NCBI GenBank assembly: GCA_018398805.1
Contig: JAGFBZ010000817.1
Span: 2,846,501-2,910,500 of the forward strand
From: Hirundichthys speculiger
Taxonomy: Eukaryota; Chordata; Actinopteri; Beloniformes; Exocoetidae
Reading direction: 5' to 3'
DNA: 64,000 bases
The notes under the pieces are model-generated. The model saw nothing but the letters and a program-made list of their open reading frames with translations. It made no database searches and was not told the DNA's origin. Of the stretch, positions 49,127 through 62,419 are shown one piece after another (the stretch's first letter is position 1; each line of letters starts with the position of its first letter). A program made the position numbers and the translations under genes.

Positions 49127-51163
49127 CCATGGCCACAGGGGTATAAAATTAGGTACCTATGCATGCAGACTGTTTCTACAAACATTTGTGAAAGAATGGG
49201 TTGCTCTCAGGAGCTCAGTGAATTCCAGCGTGAAACTGTGATAAGATCCCACCTGTGCAACAAATCCAGTCATGAAAGTTTGGTGAAGGGGGGATTATGG
49301 TGTGGGGTTGTTCTTCAGGAGCTGGGCTTGGCCCCTTAATTCCAGTGAAAGGAACTCTGAATGCTTCAGCAGACCAAGACATTTTGGACAATTCCATGCT
49401 CCCAACTTAGTGGGAACAGTTTGGAGCTGGCCCCTTCCTCTTCCAACATGACTGTGCACCAGTGCACAAAGTCAGTCAAGGCAAGGCAATTTTATTTGTA
49501 GAGCACAATAAAACTGAAATGCAGCTTCACCTTGTTTAGTCCTGACTCTGGGCACCAGCAGGAGACCACTCCCTGAGGTTCTCAGAGTCCGGTTGGTTCA
49601 TATGGCTCCAACATGTCAGAGATGTACTTTGGGGCTAGACCATGAAGAGACTTGTACACAAGAGGGGCTGTTTAAAGTCTATTCTCTGAGTGACAGGAAG
49701 CCAGTGCAGAGACCTCAGGACTGGACTAATATGGTCGTATTTCCTGGTTCTAGTCAGGACTTGTGCAGCAACGTTCTGGATGTACTGCAACTGTCTTACA
49801 GCTTGTTTAGAGAGATCGGTGAGCAGGCCGTTATAGTAGCCTAACCTGGTGGAGACGAACGCATGGATTAGTCTTTCTAAATCGGGTTTAGACACTATTC
49901 CTTTGATTCTGGCAATGTTTTTCAGATGGTTAAAAGATGCTGATGTTATTGCTTTAATGTGGCTGTTAAAGTTTAAGTCTGAATCCAATATTACTCCTAA
50001 ATTTCTGACCTGATTTTTAGGTTCTAGAGAGTCTCAAGGTGATTGATAACACTTTCTTTGTTTCTGTGGGCCACAGACAATGATTTCAGTTTTGTCTGAG
50101 TTTAGCTGGAGAAAGTTGTTTTGCATCCATACACTGATCTGTTCGATGCAGTGACACAATGAATCTACAGGTCCATGTTCTCCTGCTGTCAATGACACAT
50201 AGATCTGAGTATCATCTGCATAGTTGTGGTAGGAAACATTATAGCTGTGTATTAGCTGGCCTAATGAAAGCATGTACCAATTGATCAATAGGGGTCCCAG
50301 GATTGAACCTTGGGGAACCCCACAGGTCATGGCCATTTGGTCTGAGACACAGTTACCAATTTCAACAAAGTATCTCCTGTCACTGAGATAGGACCTGAAC
50401 CAGTTTAAAGCATTTTCAGAGATTCCCACCCAGTCTTCTAATCTCTGTAAGAAGATTGCATGGTCAACTGTGTCAAAGGCAGCACTTAGTTTCTTAGCAA
50501 AACTAAGACTGAGACTTTACCTGCATCTGTGTTCAGGCGAATATCATTTATCATCTTGATCAGGGCTGTCTCAGTGCTGTGGTGGGCCCTGAAGCCTGAT
50601 TGAAAACTTGGGCCAATAGTGCTTCAGTACTGTGGCATCAAGACTGTTCTTCTATAGACGAGGCTTAATGACAGCAATTTTTAAGGCCTCTGGGAATGTT
50701 CCAGTCTGAAGCGAGATGTTGGTTAATTCAGTGAGTTGTGGTAACAAACTGCTCACCACAGACTGTAGAAATCGAGTGGGCAACTCATCAAGGCAGCACA
50801 TTGATGGACTCAGTAAGGTCCGTGAAGACATGGATGGCAGAGTCTGGTGTGGATGAACTTGACTGGCCTGCACAGAGTCCAGACCTCAACCCGATAGAAG
50901 ACCTTTGGGATGAATTAGAGCAGAGACTGAGAGCCAGGCCTTCTCAGCCAACATCAGTGTGTGACCTCACAAATGAGCTTCTGGAAGAATGGTCAAAAAT
51001 CCCCATAAACACACTCCTAAACCTTGTGGACAGCCTTCCCAGAAGAGTTGAAGCTGTTCTAGTTGCAAAGGGTGGACCACAACATATTGAATAGGAATGG
51101 GATGAACTAAAGCTCATATGTGAGTCAAGGCAGGTGAGTGAATACTTCTGACAATATAGTGTA
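49127..51163 (+). mobile_element. Internally deleted Tc1 transposon interrupted by a LINE
   Basis: The 5' part (49127-49477) includes LFLQTFVKEWVALRS, then jumps at about 49276 to the segment V-W-G-C, later F-Q-H-D-C-A-P-V-H-K. The 3' part (50813-51163) encodes [31 protein letters not shown] and the C-terminus to PQHIE. It ends in the inverse of CACTATATTGTCAGAAGTAT (-51163). The central catalytic segment is missing. The left terminal repeat was not found. Confidence 0.8.
49478..50812 (-). mobile_element. L2-like non-LTR retrotransposon inserted in the Tc1 relic
   Basis: On the minus strand, broken frames give the palm of an L2-like reverse transcriptase: NALNWFRSYLSDRRYFVEI, GVPQGSILGPLL, then NYADDTQIYVS with the catalytic Y-A-D-D, and downstream SDKTEIIV and SDLNFNSHIK. 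The 3' tail is at 49478-49500 (inverse of AATAAAATTGCC on this strand), and the 5' end is truncated. The main open piece is 50034-50429. Target duplication is not clear (TCAG near both ends). Confidence 0.85.
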
Positions 51164-51169
51164 TGAAAA

Positions 51170-52790
51170 TACCACTATTACTGATATAGCTTGATTCACA
51201 ACACAAAATATCACATACATTTAAAAGTAAAAAATCTGTAAATTCTGCTTACTGTTGCCCACGTGCACCTCTATACTACTGTGACATGGATCTTGCCCAA
51301 ATTTCAAAGTTAAAATCCAGAGTTCAGTGGTTGTTCTGTTGCACTATTCCCAGTTCTATTCCCATTTCCCCCAAAGGTTGTGGTTTTGCAGCACTTCTGG
51401 GTAAACTCAAACCCAGCATAATTGTCAAATACACAAAGAATCAAAAGCCATTGGAAGAAAATGGGTGAATGATCAATGGATCACGATAAGTTGTCATCGT
51501 AAGCAAGAAACTTTTATTTGAAGAAGATGGAGCGTTTACTGTTTACATCCATATGAGATCCCAAACAAAGGATGAACCGGTGATCCCAACGTGCTACTTT
51601 TTCTTATCCTGTTTGTGTTGTAAGTGCATACACAAAGGAGCAGATCAGAAGCTGCAAACCTCTTGAGTCACGTGCCGTTTACAAATGGATGGGTGCAGGA
51701 TTTACAAACGGTCAAACTGGCAAGCGCTTCTTACAAAGGTATGTGGGAACCAACATACATTTGGGTATGTTTTTAGCAACTGTTTTCAAAGTCTTGCATA
51801 GCTTGACTACCTAAACGAATGTTCTCATAAATACAGAAAATGCATAAATAAATAAATAGATGAAATATTCTTGATGAAGCCAAAAAGCTGATTTTCATTT
51901 TCTTTAATCACAGCATTATGTAGAAGGGCTTCATGCAAGCATGGTCACGTCACTAAATCACACTGTAAAATGTAAAAACAAAGGACATTGCCACATGTTT
52001 ATGGTTTCACACACCCCAGACAGGAGAAAGCAGTCAAAAGTTATCACATTATCCCTTTTTTGTTCTTATTTTGGCCATGTGAAGAACTGCTGCGCTTAGC
52101 CACACAACAGTGTCTAACCATAATAATGTGTTTATAAATTAAACAAAAAAATACAAATGGTATGCAAGTATCAGAAGATAGAGCAATATTCAGCAACCCA
52201 CTGGTGCAGATGTACAGAGCAACAACATGGCAGCTTTCCCAATGCTGCATGATTTCCACGATCCCTAACCCTATTAGTCGTGTTTTACAGTGCCCACAGA
52301 TGTTATTTTTGTTAATATTATTATTCTTTATTATCTAAATATAAAAAAGGACTTTAACAAATAAACAAATTTAACAAATTAAAATGCTCCTTGACATTAT
52401 CACCTTCTCCACCTTCCATAGAATCTAGGGCAGTCTGTCTTTTTTGCAGGACCTGAACCAGCCAGTAGAGGGGGACATTGTAACGTGACATCAGCTGTAG
52501 AAGGTCCTCGAGCACTACAGACAGCAGAACAGATGTTTGGCTTTTTTTTTAAATGACTTTTTTGTCTCTTTTCAAGATTTGCATTTTGATTATAAAGGTC
52601 CATCAAACCACAATAAATATATCATAGCTCAATAAATGAATTAAGTTGTCTTAATTGTAGTTTGGAAAAAAACTATCCACCTGTGTTTTATAGAAATGGG
52701 TGTTCATATGTTGTTATCGTGTTAATTCAAAACTAACTGGATTACCTTTCAATAGTATGAGGAGAAGACAAAGTTATGTATGAGCTGTGC
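51170..52790. other. Intergenic DNA upstream of TENT5A
   Basis: No gene is recognised. The DNA is AT-rich with short frames only. Confidence 0.5.
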
Positions 52791-52799
52791 GTAAGAATA

Positions 52800-53321
52800 G
52801 ATAAGGTTCCTCTGACGGCTTGGATCAAGGGGGGAAGGGGGGGTTGATCCCTAGTTCAGGGCCAGTCGGCTTATTCATGCAAATTCGTGAAATCAGAGGC
52901 GGGCCTATGGGCGCAACATCCCCCTCCTGGAGCAGCAGAGACCTTCAGAGAAAGAGATGCGCGGCGCACCGACGCACTGACGGCGGCACCGGAGCGACTG
53001 TTTTAAAGGCGCAAAGACAGAAGGAAAAAGAAAGTTAGGGCTCGTTCTTCTGCGTGATTGGCTGTAACTCCCCCCTCAACTCTTATCACCAGCTCCTCTG
53101 CGGCGCCACTGCTTCTGGATCTCCAACTCAAGGATCACTGGGCTGAAACGCACTGCGACTACTGTCCTTTATATTTTTTAAATCCTATTTTTTAAAAAGT
53201 TTTTAGTCACTTCGACCAATCTCATATACCCAGAAGCCTGATCCAGATGAAGTTACCACCTTCTTTATATTCGAAATTTGTGCGTAAAGGCGCCACGGCT
53301 GATTTATCTTTAAAGTGAGAA

Positions 53322-53357
<36 letters not shown>

Positions 53358-53388
53358 GTATTTATATTTCTGGGAACTTTAATACGCC
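52800..53388 (+). promoter_or_regulatory. Probable TENT5A promoter and 5' UTR
   Basis: GC content rises before the gene. An octamer ATGCAAAT is at 52877-52884, an inverted CCAAT box (GATTGGCTG) near 53056 and an AT-rich TTTATATTTTTT near 53169. A run of 28 T lies at 53325-53352, 36 bases before the ATG. The start site is unknown. Confidence 0.45.
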
Positions 53389-54960
<1,572 letters not shown>

Positions 54961-55984
54961 GTCAGGAGCGCGAGAGCCCGATGTCTTTCGGAAGGAGCAA
55001 GCACCACATTAGAGCTTACAGAGAAAGGAGTTTATTGTTTTGCATCAAAGCTTCTGTTTTAGTTCATACGTTGAGTATGAAACCCAGAACAGCTGGCTTT
55101 CCCTTTAAGTGCGTGTTTTAATGTGATTACCGCACACTTTCACCTGATCCTGCCCGGGCCAATAACGTTTGGAAAAGACTCATTAGCTTGGAAGCAATGG
55201 CTCAATGCAAATGTGTGTTTGCCTTGAATGTGAGCAGCAGAACTGTCATCCAGGCTGACTGAATCTGTCAAGAACTGATTCGCCAGCATGTTTCCGCTGC
55301 AGACTGAACGGCTGCATCAGTGTCCTGAAGTTGACAGGGCCTTCAGCACAGCTTTCAGGGGTGTTTCACTCAGTGCCCACACACACACACACACACACAC
55401 ACACTAATGCAGGGCTCTGCACTCTGCTCTACACCGAGAATCAATGTCAATCAGACATCTCTGCCTTGCGATTTGGATATGAATCTGTTTGTTTACAGAC
55501 CAAAGATTTCTTTCTTTTCCTTTTTTTGGACTGTTTCTAACATTAAAAGCCAATTTTGATGTGGGAAAGGGGGGAAAAATAAGCAGAATATGAAGCTATT
55601 GTAATATCTATTTGTATATGTGAGCATATATGTGTTTATAAGTGCCTATTGCCTCTCAGCGGTCAGACAAAACAATGAGCAGGCCATGTGACCCTGTCTG
55701 TTGTCAGACATAAGACAGTAGCACCCCAAGGCTTGTGAATGTATATGTGAATTCAAGCACGGTCAGTGTTTCGGTATGAAAAAAAAAAAAAAAAGCACCA
55801 TTGGTTGGTGTGGATTTTGCATTAAAGTGACAGTCAAATGTATTTGTATTTGCAATGTTTACAATCTTCATGTGAATATTTGTAATTCAAAATGTTATCC
55901 TCCTTGAGTGATGTCCTTTTTGAGTACTGTCGTAGCCGTCATGAGAGGGGTGGACAAGCTTTTAAGATCATCAGCAACAATAAA
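54961..55984 (+). other. Probable TENT5A 3' UTR
   Basis: The region lacks other genes. An AC microsatellite is at about 55379-55403. AATAAA is at 55979-55984 and another at about 56284; ATTAAA variants occur near 55541 and 55821. The end used is not known. Confidence 0.5.
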
Positions 55985-56559
55985 ATGTAAACACAACATT
56001 TCCTGTATATTTTGTACTGCGGCAGCTCTCGCTTTCTCATCCAAGAAAAGCAGATAAAAGTCAGAGAGAGGAGAGCTGTTGTGTGTGGTCCCCATGCTTC
56101 ATCCCTACGGTACAGCAGTACTGTAGGATATTTGCAGAGATGCTTCAGATGATGAGAGTTTGCTGTAGCACCCTGGCAGGGAATTCCTCAGCTGCTGCTG
56201 AAGAGCGTGAACTCAGCTGGGGTCGGGTTTTAGGAAATGTAGTGCCAAAACACTTTGGTGGCCCAGCTGAGTGCCCTGAGCTTTAATAAATCCATTTGCA
56301 GATGTACATGCTTTGCTGATATATAAAAAAAAACAAAAAGATAAATAAAAAAAAATAAGGTGGAGAGAGAGAAAAAGAAAGCATGACAGAGGGACAAAAA
56401 AACCAGGGAGAGAAAAGAAAGTGGTTAAAAATCAGAGAGAAGGATCAGTCTGGAGAGATGGGCACAGCTGGTGATGGGGTTTATCTCACTGAGGATACCC
56501 TGCCTTACTTTAGAAAATGTCTCTCCTTAGGTCAGATTAAAATATTTTGTAACTTTTTC

Positions 56560-56566
56560 TTTTTTT

Positions 56567-56615
<49 letters not shown>
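56560..56615. repeat. T17 followed directly by G39
   Basis: Seventeen T (56560-56576) then thirty-nine G (56577-56615). A G run of this length is very unusual and could form G-quadruplexes or could be a sequence error. Confidence 0.95.
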
Positions 56616-56616
<1 letters not shown>

Positions 56617-56751
56617 TGCAAACTGCAAAAAAAATAGTGGAAACTGAAGGTACTAAATTTACAGATATCCGCTGCAAGAGACGTCAAGTTGCAACTTGTG
56701 TTTCATTGGCTAGCTAGCTTTTATGATGCTTATCAGCGATTGTCAATGAGT

Positions 56752-56876
<125 letters not shown>

Positions 56877-56879
56877 CCA

Positions 56880-58970
56880 TGGCTAGCATTGAGTAAATAT
56901 AGAAGAAAAAAAAGACGGTCTTGCTGAAAATGAAATGTTTCCTTCTTGTTTTTTTTTTCTTTAGCAAAACTTTAATTATCACTGCTTTCTTGAGTTGTTT
57001 CTTCTCAATGACTGTTGACATTGAGGGATGCAAAGGCGATGTTTTGTCAGTTCATGATGTCCGAACAACTGACGAGCTAGTTAGCTCCAGTCTCCCTGTA
57101 AACTAGTGTTTGTGCCTATCAGTTAGATTGTGGGTTTCCGCATTGTCTCAAGTACCTGTTTTTTTTTTTTTTTTTTTTCATGCAATCTTTTACAAATCAC
57201 TCTTAAAAAAAAATTGACATGTATGTATATTTTTTATGATTGTTATTTTTATAAATATATCAGACATTGCAGATGTTGCAGTGGTTTTGAATCTGTGATT
57301 GGGCTTCAAAGGATATGTTCTCAATAGCTTTTTTTGCTATATTATGTTATGTGTCCATTGGGTCAAAAGGTTAAAGATGTTTTCCTCAATAAAGTAAAGG
57401 AAAACCAGACTAATAATGCCTCTCGTTATTCATCTGTCAGAATCAAAACCAGGTTAGCTCCTCTGGTTTGGTCCAGACAGACGTCTTCTGCTAAACATGA
57501 AAAATTGCACACTCTGTAATTAACTCAAGATTTCCTTCTCTTTTTTTTCATTTTATTTTCAAAAGAGAGTGTGTCTTTTTTTTTTCTCACTGCATGAGCC
57601 ATTCAGCAGTTTTTATATGGGTTCCCCGCTTTTTCACCCTCAGAGTCAAATCCCTGCTGCAGCCTGCCGGGCCCAGCAGCCCCAGCTGAAAAACCGTCTA
57701 GAACTTGCACGCTGCTGCCAGAAAGAGCTGTTGTTCAATGTGAGGGGATTTGCAACCTCCCAAAATAGAGACTTTAATGCTTTTGTAGAGTGAATATCTT
57801 TGCCTGCTCATCAAATTCTCAGTTAACAGGCCCCCCTCCCAGCCCGCCTCTATACACCAACAGCAAAAGCAGCAATGATCAGTGCTAAGGTCTGCTTTGC
57901 CCTCAGTCTCATTCTTGTTAGACTACAATAAAACTCTCCACAGCAGGACTGACAGGTCACATGACAAACTGCCCTAGTTACAAAGGGATATGGAGACGAA
58001 AACACAATGAGTAAGACACTCACTCTGTGACATAGTCCTATATTTAGCAGACACGATAAGGGCATCATTACTTTCACTTAAGCACATTAACAGCTCATTA
58101 ATCTGAGGCATTAAAGGAATGATTAGCAGGTCCAGGCTAAACTGCTATACACGTAGAGACAAGCACACAAGCAATGCTTGATGTATATTTCCTGTTCTGT
58201 TGGCCTTTTTCATTCCTAAACAAAATAGCTGCAAGAATGCGTTTGTGTGTTTCAAATTTGTCTTTCACAATCTCTCCCAAATGGATGCTAAAAGAAGAGG
58301 AATGTTTTAACTTGGCCACTAACTCCCATTGAAACACATTCAGGTGAAGTTTGGATGCTTGGTGGCTTTTATCCCCCCCCACCCCCACATTATCCTTGGG
58401 TTGCTTCACAATGAATCTATTTAACACCAATACAGAGAGAAGAAACGTTTTTCACAAGCAATTACTCTTTTAGCATTCATGCTGGCATGGGAGAGCTGTT
58501 TTACAACACACTTGAAAAATGTGAACTCATCCTTTTGAAAACCACTACAACACAGCCTTCAAACAAGAATGCTGTTCAGCTGAGTGGCTGGCTATGTATG
58601 ATCTCCATTTCTGGTATTTAAAAAAAATAGCTCCTTGCTATAGACTTTCTCACCACCTACCATTTTCTATACAATAAGGGGTCATCCTTATTGTTGTGGA
58701 GGAATACAAGTACTTTTACTTACTTAGTATTTACAAATTAAGATTACTGGATTCAAAACACTAGATAAGTTTAGTAAGTTTAGCTAGTTCGTGATTGTCC
58801 ATCTTGCGTTGTGGCGTAAAATAGCGGAGACCGCGCGAGTATAAATCAAAAGTGACGGCAGCATCTCTGTGACAAGCTGACGGCGACACATTGCCGCGAG
58901 AGTATACACGGCCCTTCAGTGTTGCATCTGCAGTCTCGTCTCTAGTCGAGGTGAACAATCATAAATCTGT
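56880..58970. other. Intergenic DNA downstream of TENT5A
   Basis: No gene is visible. The block 57850-58140 is complex and unique-looking and might hold regulatory DNA; this cannot be tested here. T-runs occur near 57160-57177. Confidence 0.4.
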
Positions 58971-58979
58971 AGTCTTCCA

Positions 58980-59440
58980 CCGTCTCCATCCATGATGGAA
59001 TTACTGTTCTGGTTATTTGTGGTCCTTTAGAAATCCACAATCATCTTCTTCGACTTGTTCATGTTCAAGATGATGCGACTTTTCCTGCATCATGCCACAA
59101 AGCAGTCCACCAGTACTCATTCTCCTGTACACCACTGATACACCCCACTATAGAAGAGTCTTCTGAGCATTTTTGTAGATGACACAAGTTGTACTGGAGC
59201 TTTGATCTATACAGAGAGAAGAGAAAAGGTGAGAGTACAGACCCCTGCGGAGCTCCTGTGCTTCTTATCACCCACCCAGACATGTAACAAACTGTGGTCT
59301 GTTAGTCAAAAACCCAGGTTTTTTCAGGAGTTTCTCATGTAGCAATGCAGGGTGAATTGTATTAAACACACTGAAGAAATCAAATGAGATGTCTCACAGG
59401 GCTATCTGTTTGATCCTCATGCCATCATCCACCTGCTTGC
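58980..59440 (-). mobile_element. LINE reverse transcriptase fragment
   Basis: On the minus strand, STGAPQGSVLSPFLFSLYRS is a reverse-transcriptase palm motif and later frames hold a damaged L-N-M-N-K-S-K-K-M-I-V-D-F block. The frames are broken and no ends are present. It belongs to the same kind of LINE as 59575-60070. Confidence 0.75.
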
Positions 59441-59574
59441 TCCAACCACATGACAATAAGCAAAGTGCAGTGGGCCCCAAAAGGTGCTTGTTTGCTTTCC
59501 TAGGTAGTACTTAGGTAATCTTCTCCAGAACTTTAATGGTGTATGTTTTTAGAGCAACTGTTCTGTAGTCATTT

Positions 59575-60070
59575 TAAATTCATTTCAATTCAATTCAATC
59601 AAAAAATACTTTGTTTGTCCCCAAGGTAATTTAAATTGTTGCAGTAGTTGTCATGGTTTAAGTCTCTTCAAAGATTCCTTATAGATGGTTATTGCTGTGG
59701 GCAGGAAGGGTCTCCTGTAGCGTCTGTGTTGCAGTGGATCTGAAGAAGCCTCTGACTGAAGATACTCTGTTGCTGAATCATTGTGTTGGGTAAAGGATGT
59801 TCAGAGTAGTCCATAATATTCTTCGTTTATGAAGTATTCTCCTTTGCACATTTAGTTCCAGAGGCTCCAGAACAGAGCCAGTTTTCTTTATCAGTTTGTT
59901 TAGTTTTGTAAGTTACTGGCTCTGACGCTGCCTCCCTAGATGACTGAAGATAGGGTTGAACTCTTCAGGACAGACTAATAGAAGATATCCAACATCTTCC
60001 TGCAGGCCTTCAGGACACTGGGACTGACAGTCCAAATACTGACACCATCTCAACCTACACCCTTGTTCTG
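59575..60070 (-). mobile_element. LINE 3' end fragment with (GAATT)n tail
   Basis: The minus strand ends in a GATTGAATTGAATTG tail at about 59575-59590 after AAGTATTTTTT. Upstream (to 60070) broken frames resemble the C-terminal part of a fish LINE protein. It lies on the 5' side (minus strand) of 58980-59440, so the two are separate fragments. Confidence 0.65.
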
Positions 60071-60110
60071 GTTCAGTTTCTCCAGCTACATCTTATTAAT
60101 GCAGACAGGT

Positions 60111-60111
<1 letters not shown>

Positions 60112-60147
<36 letters not shown>

Positions 60148-60154
60148 GGGGGGG
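60112..60154. repeat. GT microsatellite followed by a G run
   Basis: A run of GT units at about 60112-60144 passes directly into about ten G. No other feature is seen here. Confidence 0.85.
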
Positions 60155-60237
60155 GTTCTGCCTTTCCTTATATCCTGGGAGATGATGATATGGCTGTGTT
60201 AAGATCCATGACTCAGTTGGAAGATGAGACTCTAGAG

Positions 60238-62410
60238 CGTGTCAAACTCAATTGCACAGGGGCCAAAATTCAAAACACGCTTTAGGTCACAGACCGAACA
60301 GGATAAACATTTATTGAACTTTTTTAAATTTTACTCGTTGGCTCCTGTTTCCAGTCCGCCGCTGTCGTGGCCGTCCGCCTCATCAGCTCCTGGTTCCAGT
60401 CCACCGTGGCCCTCTGCCTTGCCAGCTCCTGGCTTCAGTCCGGCACCGCGGCCGCCTGCCTGAACTGTCTCTGCTGTCAGGAAATATACGTAAAATGTGT
60501 GCTTTTCAGCAATAACAGTTCAAATCCTTTAGTTTTCTTTGCTCTTATGACATCTGATCACAGCCGGACACCTGACATCTTTTTTTGGCAACAGTGATGA
60601 GCAGGTGCTCATCAGTGAGACGACTCCTATGTGCTGTTTTGTTAATCTACATCACTGAGAAGAGCTTCTCACACAGATATGTGCTACCAAACATGCACAA
60701 GGTTTGGGCTGCATGAAGACGGAGCTGGGGCATTGCTGCAGGGATGGAGTGAATGAACTGTGCGGGCCCTGCAGTGTCGGACTTTGCCTTCAGTGTCCCA
60801 TTACACTGCAGCTCATTCACTTCCATCTGAATCTGCACAGGTGCAGTTTCAACATCGACGGCAAATGGATTGCAAAGCAACTCAAAACTCTTTCAGCAAA
60901 GTGCGTTTGGGGAACACAGTTAGTTCAACATTAGATGGCAACAGGGAAAGTGAGGCAAGTTGCACTGTTGCATTTGTGTCTCCCATAAAAGCAGCTTCAC
61001 TGCGTCATACATGTCAGTGATCATGTGGTGACGTCCCTGGAGCTGCACATTTAAGGCGTTAAGATGAGCTGTTATGTCAGCCAGGACGGCAACTCGCACT
61101 TCCACTTTTCATCCCTCCAAACAGTGGAGTCTTTTCCTTTACTGTCCGTGAACTGACAGATTTTCGTTGCTGAGCTCAAAAATTCTCTTGAGAACTTTCT
61201 CTCGACTGAGCCAACGCACCTCTGTATGATAAGGAATGTGGGCAAACTCTGAATCTATCTCCTGCATAAAGGAACCAAACTGCCGGTGATTCAACGCTTT
61301 AGCTCGGATAAAGTTTACGGTTTGCGTTACAGTGCTCATCATGGTCCATCTTCAGGACAAAGTGCTTCCTGGTGTCTGATGCAGTGATATGCTGTTACCT
61401 CCCCAGGAGAGTTCTCCTGCATCTTCACTCGCATCCTTCCCACTAGTAAACTTTTTTCACCGCACATAGCCGGTGCTCCGTCAGTTGTAAGTCCAATAAG
61501 CTTTGTCCTACGGCAGTTTCATGTCAGTTACACTATGACACACATTTAAAAAAAAGTCTTCTCCAGTCGTTGTCCCGTGCATCCATTTAATGTCCATTAC
61601 TTCCTCTGTTACGCGCAAATTGGAGTCCACTCCACAGATGAAGATGGGCAGTTGTGCAGTATCAGTCATGTCAGTACTTTCATCTGCAGCAAGAGAGTAG
61701 GCAATCAAGTCTTTGCTTCTTTCACTCAACTGTGTTCTTAAATCAGTGGCCATCTCACAAATTTGATCAGTTACCGTATTTCTACTCAGACTTATTTTCC
61801 AGCATCTGCTTTTTCTCTGGACATAAGACGTCGAACATCTTGATCATGCAGCTCTTCAGAAATTCTCCCTCCGTAAATGGCCGGGCTGATTTGGCGATCT
61901 CCTCTGCCAAGATAAAACTTGCTTTCACAGGCAGCTTCACTTTGTGATTTTGCACGGGTTAAAAACCTCTGCTGAAATGTCAAATTCTTTTTAACTCTTC
62001 TGCTCCGTATCCAGGTTTTTCAGGTTATCCTTATGTTTTGTCTCAAAGTGCCGTCTCAGATTGAAATCTTTAATTACAGCCACATTAGCTCCACAAATGA
62101 GACACACAGGGTTTACCAGCAATGTCAGTAAACATATTCTCAGCCTCCCATCGGTTATTAAAGGCTGTTTTCGGAATCAACTTTTCTCTTCGATATCGTG
62201 AGGGGTATCTTCGGCTAACGGCTATCTTCGCAATAACTTGAAGCTAGACTTGACTGACGCGGGAAGTGTGCGGCAAGGCATCTGAATCGTTGCATTTTAT
62301 TGTGTTATCAATGGGCCATTAATAACGATAATGTAAAATGATCTCGTGGACCGAATATGATTACACAGCGGGCCTGATGTGGCCCGGGGGTCTTGAGTTT
62401 GACACATGTG
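60238..62410 (-). mobile_element. hAT transposon (GTF2IRD2-type transposase) with palindromic target duplication
   Basis: The left end CGTGTCAAACTCAA and the right end (inverse of CACATGTGTCAAACTCAA) are matching terminal inverted repeats, the left one lacking four bases. CTCTAGAG flanks both sides (60230-60237 and 62411-62418), an 8 bp hAT target duplication that is itself palindromic. The 2173 bp element carries a transposase on the minus strand. Confidence 0.88.
60600..62160 (-). pseudogene. GTF2IRD2-like hAT transposase, broken
   Basis: Minus-strand pieces, in order: QRFLTRAKSQSEAACESKF (61792-61983), IAYSLAADESTDMTDTAQL with a following FICGVDSNL segment (61508-61753), [20 protein letters not shown] (61139-61342), NALNVQLQGRHHMITDMYDA (60920-61105) and CEKLFSVM (about 60647-60670). 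These match the hAT-derived part of GTF2IRD2 and related fish transposases. Several frames are needed, so no full protein is possible as read. The downstream tail is proline- and glycine-rich in this strand. Confidence 0.82.
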
Positions 62411-62419
62411 CTCTAGAGG

